Both the position numbers and the translations under genes were made by a program. Shown in pieces: positions 25,747 to 35,658 of a stretch of DNA of 64,000 bases. How positions within the stretch are numbered: the stretch's first letter is position 1; every line of letters starts with the position of its first letter. Below the pieces are notes generated by a model. That model saw only the letters and a program-made list of their open reading frames with translations. It did not search any database and had not been told where the DNA came from. Origin of the DNA: Chryseobacterium sp. MYb264 (GTDB lineage: Bacteria > Bacteroidota > Bacteroidia > Flavobacteriales > Weeksellaceae); contig NZ_CP142422.1 in assembly GCF_035974275.1 (NCBI RefSeq), positions 4,774,001 through 4,838,000 on the forward strand, given 5' to 3'.

Positions 25747-27042
25747 TTAGATCACTTTTACAATGAAATAACTCTTTTTACCCTTTTGTAATAAAAGGAA
25801 TTTTCCGTCAATTAAATCAGTTTCGCTCGCTGTGTAAACCTCATTGATTTTATTTTTGTTGACAGAAATTGAATTTCCTTTCAATTCTCTTGTCGCTTCA
25901 CTTTTAGATTTCAGAAATCCTGATTTTTCAGAAAGCAGATCAACGATATTTACTCCCAACACATCAGCTTTAGCAACTTCTTTTTGAGGAACACCATCAA
26001 AAATTTCAAGGAAAATTTCTTCGTCAAGACTTACCAGATCTTCCGCAGTTGAACGTCCGAAAAGAATTTCAGAAGCTTTTAAAGCTTTTTCATATTCTTC
26101 TCTTCCGTGAACCCAAACTGTCACTTCTTCTGCTAATTTTTTCTGAAGTTTTCTTTCGTGAGGAGCTGTTCCATGTTCTTCAATCAAAGCTTCAATTTCC
26201 TCTTTTCCTAAGAAAGTATAGAATTTAATGAATCTTTCAGCATCAACATCTGTTGCATTCAACCAAAATTGATAGAATTTATAAGGTGAGGTTTTCTTTT
26301 TGTCAAGCCAGTAATTTTCTCCGCTTTCAGACTTTCCGAATTTAGAACCGTCAGCTTTCGTAATCAGAGGAACCGTTAAAGCAAATGCTTCTCCCTGAGC
26401 TTTTCTTCGGATTAATTCTGTCCCTGTTGTGATATTTCCCCATTGGTCAGAACCTCCCATCTGAAGCTTTACGCCCTCGTTTTGATATAAATGTAGGAAA
26501 TCGTACCCCTGAATTAACTGATACGTAAATTCCGTAAAACTCATTCCGTCAGCACCAGATTCACCTGAAAATCTTTTTTTCACGGAATCTTTGGCCATCA
26601 TATAGTTTACCGTAATATTTTTGCCGACATTTTTTGCAAAATCAAGGAAAGAAATATTTTTCATCCAGTCGTAATTGTTTACCAATTCCGCTTTATTGGT
26701 TTCATTTCCGTCAAAATGTAAGAATCTTGCCAGCTGGTTTTTCAAACACTCAACATAATGAAGCAGAGTTTCTTCATCCAGAAGATTTCTCTCTGCAGAT
26801 TTCCCTGAAGGATCACCAATCATTCCCGTAGCACCACCAACTAGCGCAATTGGCTTGTGACCATGCTGCTGAAAATGAGCCAAAATTTTAATCTGAATAA
26901 GACTTCCGATATGTAAAGAATCTGCTGTGGGATCAAAACCGATATAGGCTGAGGTCATTTCCTTGTTCAGTTGTTCATCCGTTCCCGGCATCATGTCGGC
27001 AAAAAGTCCGCGCCATTTCAGTTCTTCAATAAAAGAGTTCAT
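25747..27042 (-). CDS. tyrS: Tyrosyl-tRNA synthetase
   Basis: 431 residues from ATG 27042; the frame opens 10 codons earlier but that lacks conserved sequence. Class I signatures: HIGS in [11 protein letters not shown] (HIGH box) and KFGKS in [14 protein letters not shown] (KMSKS loop). Tyrosine-pocket segment [24 protein letters not shown] is recognisable (first residues only quoted in part). The C-terminal ~65 residues form an S4 RNA-binding domain. Cytoplasmic and essential; charges tRNA-Tyr. Confidence 0.97.
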   Translation of the reverse strand: MNSFIEELKWRGLFADMMPGTDEQLNKEMTSAYIGFDPTADSLHIGSLIQIKILAHFQQHGHKPIALVGGATGMIGDPSGKSAERNLLDEETLLHYVECLKNQLARFLHFDGNETNKAELVNNYDWMKNISFLDFAKNVGKNITVNYMMAKDSVKKRFSGESGADGMSFTEFTYQLIQGYDFLHLYQNEGVKLQMGGSDQWGNITTGTELIRRKAQGEAFALTVPLITKADGSKFGKSESGENYWLDKKKTSPYKFYQFWLNATDVDAERFIKFYTFLGKEEIEALIEEHGTAPHERKLQKKLAEEVTVWVHGREEYEKALKASEILFGRSTAEDLVSLDEEIFLEIFDGVPQKEVAKADVLGVNIVDLLSEKSGFLKSKSEATRELKGNSISVNKNKINEVYTASETDLIDGKFLLLQKGKKSYFIVKVI

Positions 27043-27238
27043 TATTTTCTGCTTTAAATTTTTAATGTGCAAAGATAATCATTTCAGAGGAATAAGGCGA
27101 AGAAAGCTTGATGCTAAGAAAGTAAATATCTATTAAAAAATTTGCTGACGGGTTATTGATCAGAACGAAGTGGCAGGGTCGTAAAGAATCTAATATTCCC
27201 AATAAGATGAAAACTTCCATCCTCCAGCTTCCAACTCC

Positions 27239-27268
27239 TTGCTTTCTCACCAAAATCAATTATATTTG
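27239..27268 (+). promoter_or_regulatory. Complete promoter of the ECF sigma gene
   Basis: TTG (27239-27241), 19-bp spacer, TATATTTG (27261-27268). Only six bases separate it from ATG 27275, so the mRNA is nearly leaderless. Confidence 0.65.
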
Positions 27269-27274
27269 TTATTA

Positions 27275-27835
27275 ATGAACGAAGAACAATTATTCCTGCT
27301 CATCGGTAAAGCAAAGGAAAAAGACCAGAAAGCTCAAACCAGGCTCATCAACATCTTTTGGGTTGATGTTTTTTCTTTTGTGATGAAAAAAGTGAGGGAT
27401 GAAAATGATGCAGACGAAATTACGGTCAATGTTTTTTCAAAAGTTTTGTCAAAATTGGATATGTATGATCCGCATTTTCAATTTAAAACCTGGGTGCTTA
27501 CCATTGCTCAGAATACCATTATCGATTTTTGGCGAAAAAAATCAAGAGAGAACCAGGATCCGACGGAAAATTTGGATGAAGTAAAGAATCAATATGCCAA
27601 ATCACCGGAAGAATTAATGATTTCGGATGAAGAACAAAAAAAAATCATCACGACCATTGAATCGCTGGATGCCAATTATCAGGATATTATTAAACTGAGA
27701 TTTTTTGAAGAAAAAAGTATCAAAGAAATTGCTGAAGAGCTGGGAATTTCTGTTGCCAATACGAAAGTTCGGGTCATGCGGGCGAAAAAAGTTTTAGCCG
27801 AATTACTGAAGAATAACGAGTTTGATGATAATTAA
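27275..27835 (+). CDS. ECF-type RNA polymerase sigma factor
   Basis: 186 residues from ATG 27275; the upstream in-frame start would lie before the promoter. Region 2 contains DADEITVNVFSKVLSKLDMY and FKTWVLTIAQNTIIDFWRK. Region 4 has LDANYQDIIKLRFFEEKSI, then KEIAEELGISVANTKVRVMR, the -35-recognition HTH. No anti-sigma gene is adjacent, so regulation is not evident. lipA follows after 173 bp, which contain an inverted pair (atagccatgaatg at about 27853 and cattcgtggctat at about 27900). Confidence 0.93.
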   Translation: MNEEQLFLLIGKAKEKDQKAQTRLINIFWVDVFSFVMKKVRDENDADEITVNVFSKVLSKLDMYDPHFQFKTWVLTIAQNTIIDFWRKKSRENQDPTENLDEVKNQYAKSPEELMISDEEQKKIITTIESLDANYQDIIKLRFFEEKSIKEIAEELGISVANTKVRVMRAKKVLAELLKNNEFDDN

Positions 27836-27980
27836 TTTTATCAACTCGTAGTTATAGCCATGAATGCATAAATTTTTTATGTAAATAAATACCCAATAAT
27901 CATTCGTGGCTATAAATAATTTTCGATAAATTATCATTTTCATCAATTCATATCGTAGATGAAGTCGATAAAAAAATCAC

Positions 27981-27988
27981 TAACTTTG
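27981..27988 (+). promoter_or_regulatory. -7 promoter element of lipA
   Basis: TAACTTTG, 20 bp before the lipA start. The -33 TTG is not evident. Confidence 0.5.
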
Positions 27989-28008
27989 AACCTCAATTTG
28001 AGAAATAA

Positions 28009-28875
28009 ATGGAAAATTTAGTTCAAGATACTACCGTTCAGAAGCCAAAATGGATTCGTGTAAAATTGCCTACCGGTAAGAATTACAGAGAATTAAGGAC
28101 TTTGGTTGATAAATATAAATTAAATACAATTTGCCAAAGCGGAAGCTGCCCAAATATGGGGGAGTGCTGGGGAGAGGGAACAGCCACTTTCATGATTCTT
28201 GGAAATATCTGTACCAGAAGCTGTGGATTTTGTGGGGTAAAAACCGGAAAACCGCTTGATGTAAACTGGGATGAACCTGAAAAAGTAGCCCGTTCGATCA
28301 AATTAATGAAGATCAAACACGCCGTTTTAACGTCTGTTGACCGTGACGATTTGAAAGATATGGGTTCAATTCTTTGGGGTGAAACCGTAAATGCGGTAAG
28401 AAGAATTTCTCCGGGAACTACGATGGAAACATTAATTCCTGATTTCCAAGGCTTAACAAAACACCTTGACAGATTGGTAGATGTTGCTCCGGAAGTAATC
28501 TCTCACAACATGGAAACCGTAAAACGTTTGACAAGAGAGGTAAGAATTCAGGCAAAATATGAAAGAAGCCTTGAGGTGTTGAGATATTTAAAAGAAGCCG
28601 GACAAAGAAGAACGAAAACCGGTGTAATGCTTGGTTTAGGTGAGGAAAAACATGAAGTGTTCCAAACAATCGAGGACATCAGGAATGCAAATGTAGACGT
28701 CATTACCTTAGGTCAGTATTTACAGCCAACAAAAAAACATCTTCCTGTAAAAAAATTCATTACGCCTGAAGAGTTTGATGAATTCGGGGATTTTGCAAGA
28801 AGTTTAGGCTTCAGACACGTTGAAAGTTCGCCTTTGGTGAGAAGTTCTTATCACGCAGAAAAACATATTCATTAA
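28009..28875 (+). CDS. lipA: Lipoyl synthase
   Basis: 288 residues, radical-SAM enzyme that inserts two sulfurs into octanoyl groups of lipoyl domains. Auxiliary cluster cysteines are in [20 protein letters not shown], and the radical-SAM CxxxCxxC is CTRSCGFC. The C-terminal RSSYHAE matches the conserved RSSY that ligates the auxiliary cluster. Length is normal. Cytoplasmic; followed by a terminator. Confidence 0.97.
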   Translation: MENLVQDTTVQKPKWIRVKLPTGKNYRELRTLVDKYKLNTICQSGSCPNMGECWGEGTATFMILGNICTRSCGFCGVKTGKPLDVNWDEPEKVARSIKLMKIKHAVLTSVDRDDLKDMGSILWGETVNAVRRISPGTTMETLIPDFQGLTKHLDRLVDVAPEVISHNMETVKRLTREVRIQAKYERSLEVLRYLKEAGQRRTKTGVMLGLGEEKHEVFQTIEDIRNANVDVITLGQYLQPTKKHLPVKKFITPEEFDEFGDFARSLGFRHVESSPLVRSSYHAEKHIH

Positions 28876-29329
28876 TATATAAATCGCTTCAATTTTTGGA
28901 GCGATTTTTTTGTCATTACGAGGAAAGCAATCTCGGATCAAATACAAAGCCTGGGGACTAAATAAAAAGTTAAAGAATCTGAGTTTAAATTTTAATGTTG
29001 ATTTTTGCTCTCTCAGATGACGCAGATTGATTTTTCTTACACTTGAAATGTTGAACACGAAGTCCGCTAAGTTTTTTTGACAACTACCCGTTTTAATTCT
29101 CATCAAGCCGCTCTACTTATGAAAGATCACTACGATTGAGCAAAAATAGATCAGCAGCAGTATCTGTGAAAATCCGTGGGATCCGTGGGGATCTGTGGGA
29201 AATAAAAATATTCGTGCATTCGTGGCAAAAAATACCTACATAATTTCTCCCAAGTTATCTCTCACAGATTACGAAGATGTTTGTGCCTATTAGTGTAAAT
29301 ACTGGTGCCATTCGTGTTTACATTTAAAA
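28876..29329. other. Intergenic region carrying a dispersed repeat
   Basis: After the lipA terminator, 29049-29263 resembles 22053-22240 (shared blocks around ttgaacac-aagtcc, cgttttaa-ctca-caag, gattgagca and ctgtgggaaata). It contains cattcgtggc, also found at 21947 and near 27900. No gene is supported. Confidence 0.55.
28881..28911 (+). terminator. lipA terminator
   Basis: AAATCGCT (28881-28888) pairs with AGCGATTT (28900-28907), followed by T's. Confidence 0.85.
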
Positions 29330-30181
29330 TTATACAACCTTACTCAAATGTTTTTTCTTAAACTCGGTCGGCGTTTCATTCATCAGTTTTTTAAACAACT
29401 TATTAAAATAAGAAAGACTTTCAAAACCGACCTGAAAGCAGACTTCGGTGATTCCTTCATTTTGAAGCAACAGTAATTTTGCCTGATTGATTCTGTAATT
29501 ATTCACAAAATCGGTGAAGGTCATATTCGTTTGTTTTTTAAAATACCGGCAAAAAGCGGGAGTACTTAAATTCACATTTTCAGCAATAATATTTACGTTG
29601 GGATTTTTGTCGTAATTCTCATGAATATAATCGTAGATCGTTCCCATTCTTATTTTATCATTTAAAAACCATTTGATTCGAGTGTCTTCATTGTTTAATT
29701 CTTTCACTTCACCGGAGTTAGCAAGAATATGTAAAATATCCATCAAGCCCATTAAAGACTCGAAAGAATTTTTATCCTTCATGAGATGCAGTTTTTCAAC
29801 CACCATTCTTTTCGTTTCCCCTGAAAAAGATAAACCTAAATATGAACGGTCAAGTAATTTTTTAATAGTATCAAATTCAGGAACGGGAAGAATAATATTC
29901 TGCAGAAAATCATTTCTCATCTGTAAGACAAGCTGCTTGCATTCGGTCTGAATCTTATAATCAAAATTGAGATGCGGAATATTGGAGCCAATCAGTAAAA
30001 GATCACTTCCCTCAAAATCTGAAATATTTTTACCGACATGGCGGATGCCGTTACACGCTTCTACATACACCAGCTCGATTTCCGGATGGTAATGCCAGAA
30101 AAAACAGTTTTTAAGCGAAGGTGAAAACAGTTTGAATGATTTACCTTCTTCAAACTCAATGATTTCTTTCTGAATTTTCAT
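29330..30181 (-). CDS. AraC-family regulator with cupin domain
   Basis: 283 residues. N-terminal cupin (about 20-110, FFWHYHPEIELVYVE holds the metal-type histidines; HVGKNISDFEGSDLLLIGSN) and C-terminal double HTH (about 185-280, with NVNLSTPAFCRYFKKQTNMT and CFQVGFESLSYFNKLFKK). Typical length for cupin-AraC sugar or metabolite regulators. Divergent from an MFS exporter gene with about 180 bp between, so it may control that transporter. Confidence 0.9.
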   Translation of the reverse strand: MKIQKEIIEFEEGKSFKLFSPSLKNCFFWHYHPEIELVYVEACNGIRHVGKNISDFEGSDLLLIGSNIPHLNFDYKIQTECKQLVLQMRNDFLQNIILPVPEFDTIKKLLDRSYLGLSFSGETKRMVVEKLHLMKDKNSFESLMGLMDILHILANSGEVKELNNEDTRIKWFLNDKIRMGTIYDYIHENYDKNPNVNIIAENVNLSTPAFCRYFKKQTNMTFTDFVNNYRINQAKLLLLQNEGITEVCFQVGFESLSYFNKLFKKLMNETPTEFKKKHLSKVV

Positions 30182-30362
30182 TACGTTCTCTTTTGATTAA
30201 TATTGAATTCAAATTTAATTAAAAAGGTTAATACAGAGCAAATTTAGGTTAGCTGAGTTAAAGTTTAAATGATAATTTCTGACGAATTTTGCACTTTCAA
30301 AATAGAATTAATTAAGGTGATTAATTCTTTCCAAAACAGTTTCAAAAAGGTTTACATAAAAA

Positions 30363-31565
30363 ATGAAGATTGATAAAAGAATAATACCGCTGGCTATCGG
30401 TGGTTTAGGTATTGGAACCACGGAATTTACCGTGATGGGTCTGCTTCCGGATATTGCAAAGACCTTGCAGATCACAATACCTGAAGCGGGACATTTAATC
30501 TCCGCATATGCATTGGGAGTGGTAATCGGAGCTCCGATTCTGATCGGATATTCCGTGAAATTTCCACCGAAAAAAGTATTGCTTTCTCTGATGGTAATTT
30601 TCACCCTGTTCAATGCACTTTCAGCAGTAGCACCTGATTATACGACCATGCTTATTATCAGATTTCTTTCCGGATTGCCACATGGAGCATTTTTCGGAGT
30701 AGGAACAGTAGTGGCTGCGAGAATGGCGGCAAAAGGAAAAGAAGCTTTTTATATTTCCTTAATGTTCACAGGGCTCACCGTGGCCAATCTGGCGATGGTT
30801 CCTTTGGTAACTTATATAGGTCATACTTTCCACTGGAGATGGTATTTTGCGATTGTCGCCGTCATCGGATTAATTGCCTTATTATTCCTAAAACTCTGGC
30901 TTCCGGCTATTGAAACGAATGAAGATACCCATTTTAAAGAAGAAATTAAATTCCTCAAAAGAAAGCAGGCATGGCTTGTTTTAATGATTACCGCGATCGG
31001 TTTTGGCGGACTTTTCACTTGGTTTAGTTATATTACGCCTTTAATGACAGTAATGTCAGGCATTAAAGAAAGCCAGATGGCCTATGTCATGATTCTCGCC
31101 GGTGGCGGAATGGTGGTAGGAAATTTAGTGGGGGGCTATCTTTCAGACAGGTTAAGTCCTGAAAAAACATGTGTCCTTTTGATGTCTTTAATGATGGTTT
31201 CTCTTGCAGGTGTATTTTTCCTTTCTGAACATACGGGATTATCGCTGGTATTAACGTTCATCTGCGGAGCGTTATCCATGTCGGTTGCAGCGCCCATTAA
31301 CATTATGATGATGAAAGCGGCACCCAAAAGTGAGATGATGGCGGCAGCATTTATGCAGGCAGCATTCAACTGTGCCAATGCAATGGGTGCGTTCCTTGGA
31401 GGTTTGCCTCTGGAAAGGGGGTATTCCTATAACTATCCGTCTTTAGTCGGAGTGGGAATGACTTTCATTGGGTTGATCATCGCTTTCAGATATAAACAAC
31501 TGTACGGATCACAGGTTCTTCATCAGGAAGAAGTACCTGTGGAATGTATTTCATGTGACAAATAA
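30363..31565 (+). CDS. MFS transporter, DHA1/AraJ-like efflux permease
   Basis: 400 residues with twelve predicted membrane helices. The opening IPLAIGGLGIGTTEFTVMGL and motif A-like region after helix 2 fit the arabinose-efflux/NepI branch; PHGAFFGVGTVVAARMA is also characteristic. It probably exports a sugar, nucleoside or drug through the proton gradient. Divergent from an AraC regulator and followed by a terminator shared with the convergent STAS-like gene. Confidence 0.88.
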   Translation: MKIDKRIIPLAIGGLGIGTTEFTVMGLLPDIAKTLQITIPEAGHLISAYALGVVIGAPILIGYSVKFPPKKVLLSLMVIFTLFNALSAVAPDYTTMLIIRFLSGLPHGAFFGVGTVVAARMAAKGKEAFYISLMFTGLTVANLAMVPLVTYIGHTFHWRWYFAIVAVIGLIALLFLKLWLPAIETNEDTHFKEEIKFLKRKQAWLVLMITAIGFGGLFTWFSYITPLMTVMSGIKESQMAYVMILAGGGMVVGNLVGGYLSDRLSPEKTCVLLMSLMMVSLAGVFFLSEHTGLSLVLTFICGALSMSVAAPINIMMMKAAPKSEMMAAAFMQAAFNCANAMGAFLGGLPLERGYSYNYPSLVGVGMTFIGLIIAFRYKQLYGSQVLHQEEVPVECISCDK

Positions 31566-31570
31566 ATAAA

Positions 31571-31597
31571 GGGAAGCCAATAGCTTCCCTTCTTCTT
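31571..31597. terminator. Terminator between convergent genes
   Basis: GGGAAGC-CAATA-GCTTCCC followed by TTC-rich sequence; arms are perfect over 7 bp. Confidence 0.65.
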
Positions 31598-31610
31598 TAA
31601 TAAATAGTAC

Positions 31611-31991
31611 TTATGCCTCTACTTCATTGCCATTCTTGCACCAATACAGGGCATTGTATAAATTTTCTTTAGGAAAAGATTTAAATTCTCCAGGCATCAG
31701 AACACTGAAAATATCAGTGAATTTCTGTACACCTTCTTTATCCGTTACGATAGCGGCCCTGTTCCAGTTGGCCAGATTCTTTATACCCAAGAGGGTATCT
31801 TCAATCCATGCTCCCATCGTAAAATTATCCAGATCAGTATCCAAATACAGCAAATAATTCAACTCTCCAAATTGATCCACTTTTGCTTTTACCCGTGGAA
31901 TTACCAGATTTTCAAAATCTTCTTTTGTTACCTCGCCCGTCGCATTGAATGCCGCAACATTCTCCGGAGCTTCTGGAATAATCGTTATCAT
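31611..31991 (-). CDS. SpoIIAA-like (STAS-fold) protein
   Basis: 126 residues, cytoplasmic. NVAAFNATGEVTKEDFENLV, YLDTDLDNFTMGAWIEDTL and RAAIVTDKEG match the SpoIIAA-like family of STAS-fold proteins, single-domain proteins of unknown role found in many environmental bacteria. There is no phosphorylatable serine context as in true anti-sigma antagonists. Monocistronic. Confidence 0.78.
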   Translation of the reverse strand: MITIIPEAPENVAAFNATGEVTKEDFENLVIPRVKAKVDQFGELNYLLYLDTDLDNFTMGAWIEDTLLGIKNLANWNRAAIVTDKEGVQKFTDIFSVLMPGEFKSFPKENLYNALYWCKNGNEVEA

Positions 31992-32103
31992 ATATAAATT
32001 TTTAATGTGGTTTGATTTTTAAGTGATAACAATAATTAAACCATTATTTAATTTTTAATTAATAAAAGGCGCGGTTATTGAATTGTTTTATGAAAAATAT
32101 TCT

Positions 32104-33309
32104 ATGAATCTTAAATCTAATGAACCATTCTGGTTGCTGAAAAACGGATTGGTTTCTTCCTATCCATCCTTAAAATCGAATGAAGAATGTGATGTTTTGA
32201 TCATCGGAGGCGGAATTACGGGAAGCCTGGTGGCTCATCAAATGGTTGCGGACGGTTATAAAACCATACTTATTGATAAACGTGAAATCTGCAATGGCAG
32301 TACTTCCGCAACCACTTCAATGCTGCAATATGAAATTGATGTTCCTCTTTTTGAACTGATAGAAAAAATTGGACAGAAAGGAGCAGTCAACAGCTATAAA
32401 GCCTGCTCAGATTCCATCGATACTCTTGAAAAACTCTCAGAAAAAATTAAATCAAAAGCCGGTTTTAAAAGAAAACAGTCATTATATTTTGCTTCGAAAA
32501 AGAAGGATGTCAATTGGCTGAAAGAAGAATATAAAGCCAGAAAAAAAGCAGGATTTAAGGTTAAATGGCTTGAAGCTGAAGAAGTTCTAAAAAAATTCGG
32601 ATTCGAAAACACGTTTGGCGGCATCGTCTCCGATCAGGGAGCGAGTATTGATGCTTTTAAATTCTCTCATGAATTATTTGAATTGAATACCAAAAAAGGA
32701 CTAAAAATATTCGACAAAACAGAAATGACAAAAGTTGAATATTGTAAAGGATATAATTTGGTGACTGTTGATTCCGGATACCAGATCAAAGCAAAAAAAA
32801 TCATTTACTGCATTGGCTATGAGAGTAAAAATTTAATCAAAGAGCATTTTGTTGATTTAAAAAGTACCTACGCCATTGTTTCTGAAATTGATCATGATAA
32901 ATTTAAAAACATCACCGACACATTAGTCTGGAATACGGATGACCCTTATATTTATATGAGAACAACCGATGATGCAAGGCTGCTGATCGGTGGCGGAGAT
33001 GAGGATTTTTATGATTCCAAAAAACGAGACGCCCTTCTTGATAAAAAAGAAAAAGAAATTGTAAAGGTTCTAAAAAAAATAAAACCGGATTATCATTTTT
33101 ATACCGATTTTGTCTGGGCCGGGACTTTCGGGGAAACAAAAGATGGTTTACCTTACATCAGTGAGCATCCCAAGTTTAAAAACTCCTATTTCGTGCTGGG
33201 ATTCGGAGGAAATGGGATCACTTTTTCTGTAACCGGAATGGAAATGGCATCCCGATTTATGAAAGGTAAAAAACATCCACTGTCCCGATATTTTAAATTC
33301 GGAAGATAG
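32104..33309 (+). CDS. FAD-dependent oxidoreductase (DAO family)
   Basis: About 401 residues from ATG 32104. The Rossmann dinucleotide motif GGGITGSLVA is at about residues 35-45, ending in IDKREICNGSTSATTSM, where FAD contacts are expected. The C-terminal half has WAGTFGETKDGLPYISEHP and VLGFGGNGITFS, the closing FAD motif of DAO-type enzymes. Close relatives often carry a C-terminal Rieske domain; this one ends without it. Substrate is probably an amine or amino acid, unproven. Confidence 0.85.
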   Translation: MNLKSNEPFWLLKNGLVSSYPSLKSNEECDVLIIGGGITGSLVAHQMVADGYKTILIDKREICNGSTSATTSMLQYEIDVPLFELIEKIGQKGAVNSYKACSDSIDTLEKLSEKIKSKAGFKRKQSLYFASKKKDVNWLKEEYKARKKAGFKVKWLEAEEVLKKFGFENTFGGIVSDQGASIDAFKFSHELFELNTKKGLKIFDKTEMTKVEYCKGYNLVTVDSGYQIKAKKIIYCIGYESKNLIKEHFVDLKSTYAIVSEIDHDKFKNITDTLVWNTDDPYIYMRTTDDARLLIGGGDEDFYDSKKRDALLDKKEKEIVKVLKKIKPDYHFYTDFVWAGTFGETKDGLPYISEHPKFKNSYFVLGFGGNGITFSVTGMEMASRFMKGKKHPLSRYFKFGR

Positions 33310-33354
33310 TTTCCAAAATGGGATTTTTAATTTCAAACACCCAGGGCAAATACG

Positions 33355-33542
33355 TTTTAACGCAAAGTTTTATTTTAACTCATTGAATATTATAAGGAGC
33401 AAAGAGGAATCAACAAAGTTGATTTGATGAAGCGATCGCATTAGCGGTACAGCTTAATAAGTGGCTTTGCTGCTTTTCCTGGCTTCCTTAAAATAAAATA
33501 CACAATTAGTAAAACCTTTGGGTTTACTATTTTCATACGTTT
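33355..33542 (+). repeat. Dispersed ~190-bp repeat, copy A
   Basis: Roughly 85 percent identical by eye to the reverse complement of 53256-53446. Shared blocks: TTTAACGCAAAGTTTT, ATCAACAAAGTTGATTTGA, TGAAGCGATCGC, GTACAGCTT, TTAAAATAAAATACACAATT and TTTACTATTTTC. It includes the small inverted repeat AATCAAC-AAA-GTTGATT and the palindrome GCGATCGC. No conserved open frame spans it. Confidence 0.8.
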
Positions 33543-33552
33543 ATCCTATCAA

Positions 33553-33592
33553 AATACAAAAGGTGACCTTAGTTTTGGTCACCTTTTGTATT
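33553..33592. terminator. Strong bidirectional terminator
   Basis: AATACAAAAGGTGACC (33553-33568) and GGTCACCTTTTGTATT (33577-33592) are perfect 16-bp arms between convergent genes. Confidence 0.88.
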
Positions 33593-33655
33593 ATCATGAT
33601 GTAAAACTCCATAGTTTCTTCTATCAGACAAATAGATACCTGAATTTTTTTACTT

Positions 33656-34840
33656 TTAAATACTGTACCCTTTTTTCTTAGCCAGCTCCAGCACTGAATT
33701 TTCAATTGCTTTTCCAAGGTCGTCAGCCTCCGGGTTGCCTCTTTTTTTCATTTCCGTATCAATATAACCCTGTCTTTTTTTAGAAAGCACTTCAATTTCT
33801 TTCTGAATCTGGCCCCGTTGTGCTGATTTTTCAGCCACCGCCTTTTTGATTTCTTCTTTACTTTTACCTTTCAGATCAGCAGGAAGTTCACTTTCTTTGA
33901 CCTTTGAAATAAAATCAGCATCTTTTTCAGCCCGGTCTACCAGATCCCAGTGATCATTTTTGTAAGCATTTTTCCGGGATTTTGCTACTGTTCTCTCTAC
34001 GGAACTCGACGCAGATTGAACTTCAGCATTTTTATCCTGAACCATTTGTTTGTTCTTATATTCTGAGCCACGGCTTCCGTAATAGACATACGTATCGTTT
34101 AATTTTGAATTGTATTCAGAAATTTTTACATCGTAAGGAGTCTCAATATAAATTACTTTTTTATCACTGTCGATATTAAAATATTTTCCGTCACCAATAG
34201 TAGCGCCACTTTGCCAGAAACTTTGAATTCCTTCACTTCTGTCGCCGCAGAAAATGGTGTTGGTATAAATATTTTTAGATTTAGCCTTAGAAATGGTTTC
34301 TTTATAATTGATTCTTCCCTGATCGAAAGGTTCATTTCCCGCAATATAAATCAGTTTCATGCTTTTTTCATTGCCGTCCCAGTTGAGATTCATTGAGGCA
34401 TCTCGAATAACGGCACCACAATATTCACTTCCACCATTGGTTTTTAAAGCGAATAATTTTTCGGAAACCAGATCCAGATCCTGCGTTAATGGAGTTACCT
34501 GTCGGATAAAATTTTCGTCCTGAAGCCCGTCGTTCCCGTATTCATACAGGGCAATTTCCACTTGTGGAGCTTTTCCGTTGTATTTTAAGGTGGTTAAAGT
34601 ATTCACAATATTCCAGAGTCTGGATTTTGCCTGATCGATCAGTCCGTCCATGCTGTTGGAGGTATCCAGAAGCAAAGCCACCTGAATTTTATTCTCTTTG
34701 CTGACGGTTCCTGAGGGAGCATCATTCTGAACGATCGTTTTTGGATGTAATGGTTTTCCGCAACTTCTGATCGGTGAGCTTTGGGCACTTAAAAATGCAG
34801 TAGCTCCCAATGTTAATGTTAAGAATTTAATTATGGTCAT
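33656..34840 (-). CDS. Exported von Willebrand A domain protein
   Basis: 394 residues. Signal peptide (TLTLGATAFLSAQ), then a vWA domain from about residue 50. MIDAS motif is DTSNSMDG, and EYGNDG, TNGGSEYCG and YIAGNEPFDQG follow, with conserved cysteines in the second half. The C-terminal third (about 290-394) is charged and helical. vWA domains bind partners through a metal ion, so it is probably a periplasmic or surface adaptor. It lies 13 bp downstream of the SIMPL gene and forms one operon with it. Confidence 0.85.
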   Translation of the reverse strand: MTIIKFLTLTLGATAFLSAQSSPIRSCGKPLHPKTIVQNDAPSGTVSKENKIQVALLLDTSNSMDGLIDQAKSRLWNIVNTLTTLKYNGKAPQVEIALYEYGNDGLQDENFIRQVTPLTQDLDLVSEKLFALKTNGGSEYCGAVIRDASMNLNWDGNEKSMKLIYIAGNEPFDQGRINYKETISKAKSKNIYTNTIFCGDRSEGIQSFWQSGATIGDGKYFNIDSDKKVIYIETPYDVKISEYNSKLNDTYVYYGSRGSEYKNKQMVQDKNAEVQSASSSVERTVAKSRKNAYKNDHWDLVDRAEKDADFISKVKESELPADLKGKSKEEIKKAVAEKSAQRGQIQKEIEVLSKKRQGYIDTEMKKRGNPEADDLGKAIENSVLELAKKKGYSI

Positions 34841-34853
34841 GATCTTATGTTTT

Positions 34854-35531
34854 TTAAAGGATTTCGTATTTCGTTTTAATACTGTACTTCAGCTTGATAT
34901 TTTCGATATTATCAAAAGAATAATCAACGCCTGCGTCTGCGGCTTCCATTTGAACATTGCTCACTCTCACAGATTTGTAGGCTTTTGGCAAAATCATGTC
35001 ACTTGTATAATCTTCAATTTCTGTGATCTCAAGCGGAGTTCCCACTTTCTTACCGATGCTTTCCAAGAGATAATCTGCTTTTTCTTTGGCTGCTTTTAAG
35101 GCATTAATTTTTACTGTTTTTCTAAAATCTGCAATTTTGGTATTCTTAATTTCAGCAATGTTGATGTTGTTTACCCATTTCTGATTAAGATTTTCAAACA
35201 GGTTTCCCATATCGGTGGTCTTGCTTACTTTAAACTGAAAACTTTTCGTGAAAATTTTAGTTTTAGAGTAAATATTCTGATACATCGACTGGAATTTGAT
35301 GTCTTCATTTTTCACCCCGTTTTTCTTTAGGGTTTCAAACAGTGATTTCTCATTGTCGGCTAATTGGTTTTTATTATCTCCCTTAATACCAACGTTGAAA
35401 ATAATTTCATCCGGTTCTACTTCCATTTCAGCAACGCCTGTTACTTCGATTGCATTTCTTTTGATTTCCTGAGCTTGTGTAAAGCGTCCTAAAGTCAATA
35501 ATCCGATTATTAAAAAATGTCTCAATTTCAT
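34854..35531 (-). CDS. SIMPL-domain (DUF541) periplasmic protein
   Basis: 225 residues with a signal peptide ending in TQAQ. The SIMPL fold is shown by IEVTGVAEMEVEPDEIIFNVG at the N-terminus (first 20 residues) and the later ALKAAKEKADYLLESIGKK and GTPLEITEIED. DUF541 proteins form periplasmic oligomers (BP26-like); their role is poorly defined, with links to oxidative stress. First gene of the SIMPL-vWA operon, preceded by the putative LytTR-type site at 35600-35629. Confidence 0.87.
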   Translation of the reverse strand: MKLRHFLIIGLLTLGRFTQAQEIKRNAIEVTGVAEMEVEPDEIIFNVGIKGDNKNQLADNEKSLFETLKKNGVKNEDIKFQSMYQNIYSKTKIFTKSFQFKVSKTTDMGNLFENLNQKWVNNINIAEIKNTKIADFRKTVKINALKAAKEKADYLLESIGKKVGTPLEITEIEDYTSDMILPKAYKSVRVSNVQMEAADAGVDYSFDNIENIKLKYSIKTKYEIL

Positions 35532-35560
35532 ACTGTTTTTATTTTAAATTTTAAACTTCT

Positions 35561-35576
35561 GGAGTAAAATTACTCC
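35561..35576. promoter_or_regulatory. Palindrome over the probable SIMPL promoter
   Basis: GGAGTAA-AA-TTACTCC. On the minus strand it contains TAATTTTA, an imperfect -7 element (35572-35565), 27 bp from the repeat site. It could be a repressor site at the start of transcription. Confidence 0.4.
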
Positions 35577-35599
35577 GATTGAAGAGGTGAAATTGGGAG

Positions 35600-35629
35600 A
35601 CTTGGTGAAATCTGGGTTTCACTTGGTGA
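35600..35629. promoter_or_regulatory. Candidate LytTR-type operator, copy 1 (SIMPL-vWA operon)
   Basis: Direct repeats ACTTGGTGA at 35600-35608 and 35621-35629, 21-bp period. The 30-bp site also contains GTGAAA/TTTCAC in inverted orientation. Nearly the same 30 bp occurs at 36299-36328. It lies 27 bp upstream of a -7-like element of the SIMPL gene. Confidence 0.6.
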
Positions 35630-35658
35630 GCTTGAGTTTTTGCAGAATATTTGAATGA

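Larger units (their letters stand above)
33310..33655. other. Intergenic region with dispersed repeat copy A and a terminator
   Basis: 33355-33542 holds one copy of a ~190-bp repeat whose other copy is inverted at 53256-53446. The terminator at 33553-33592 follows. No gene is supported. Confidence 0.7.
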
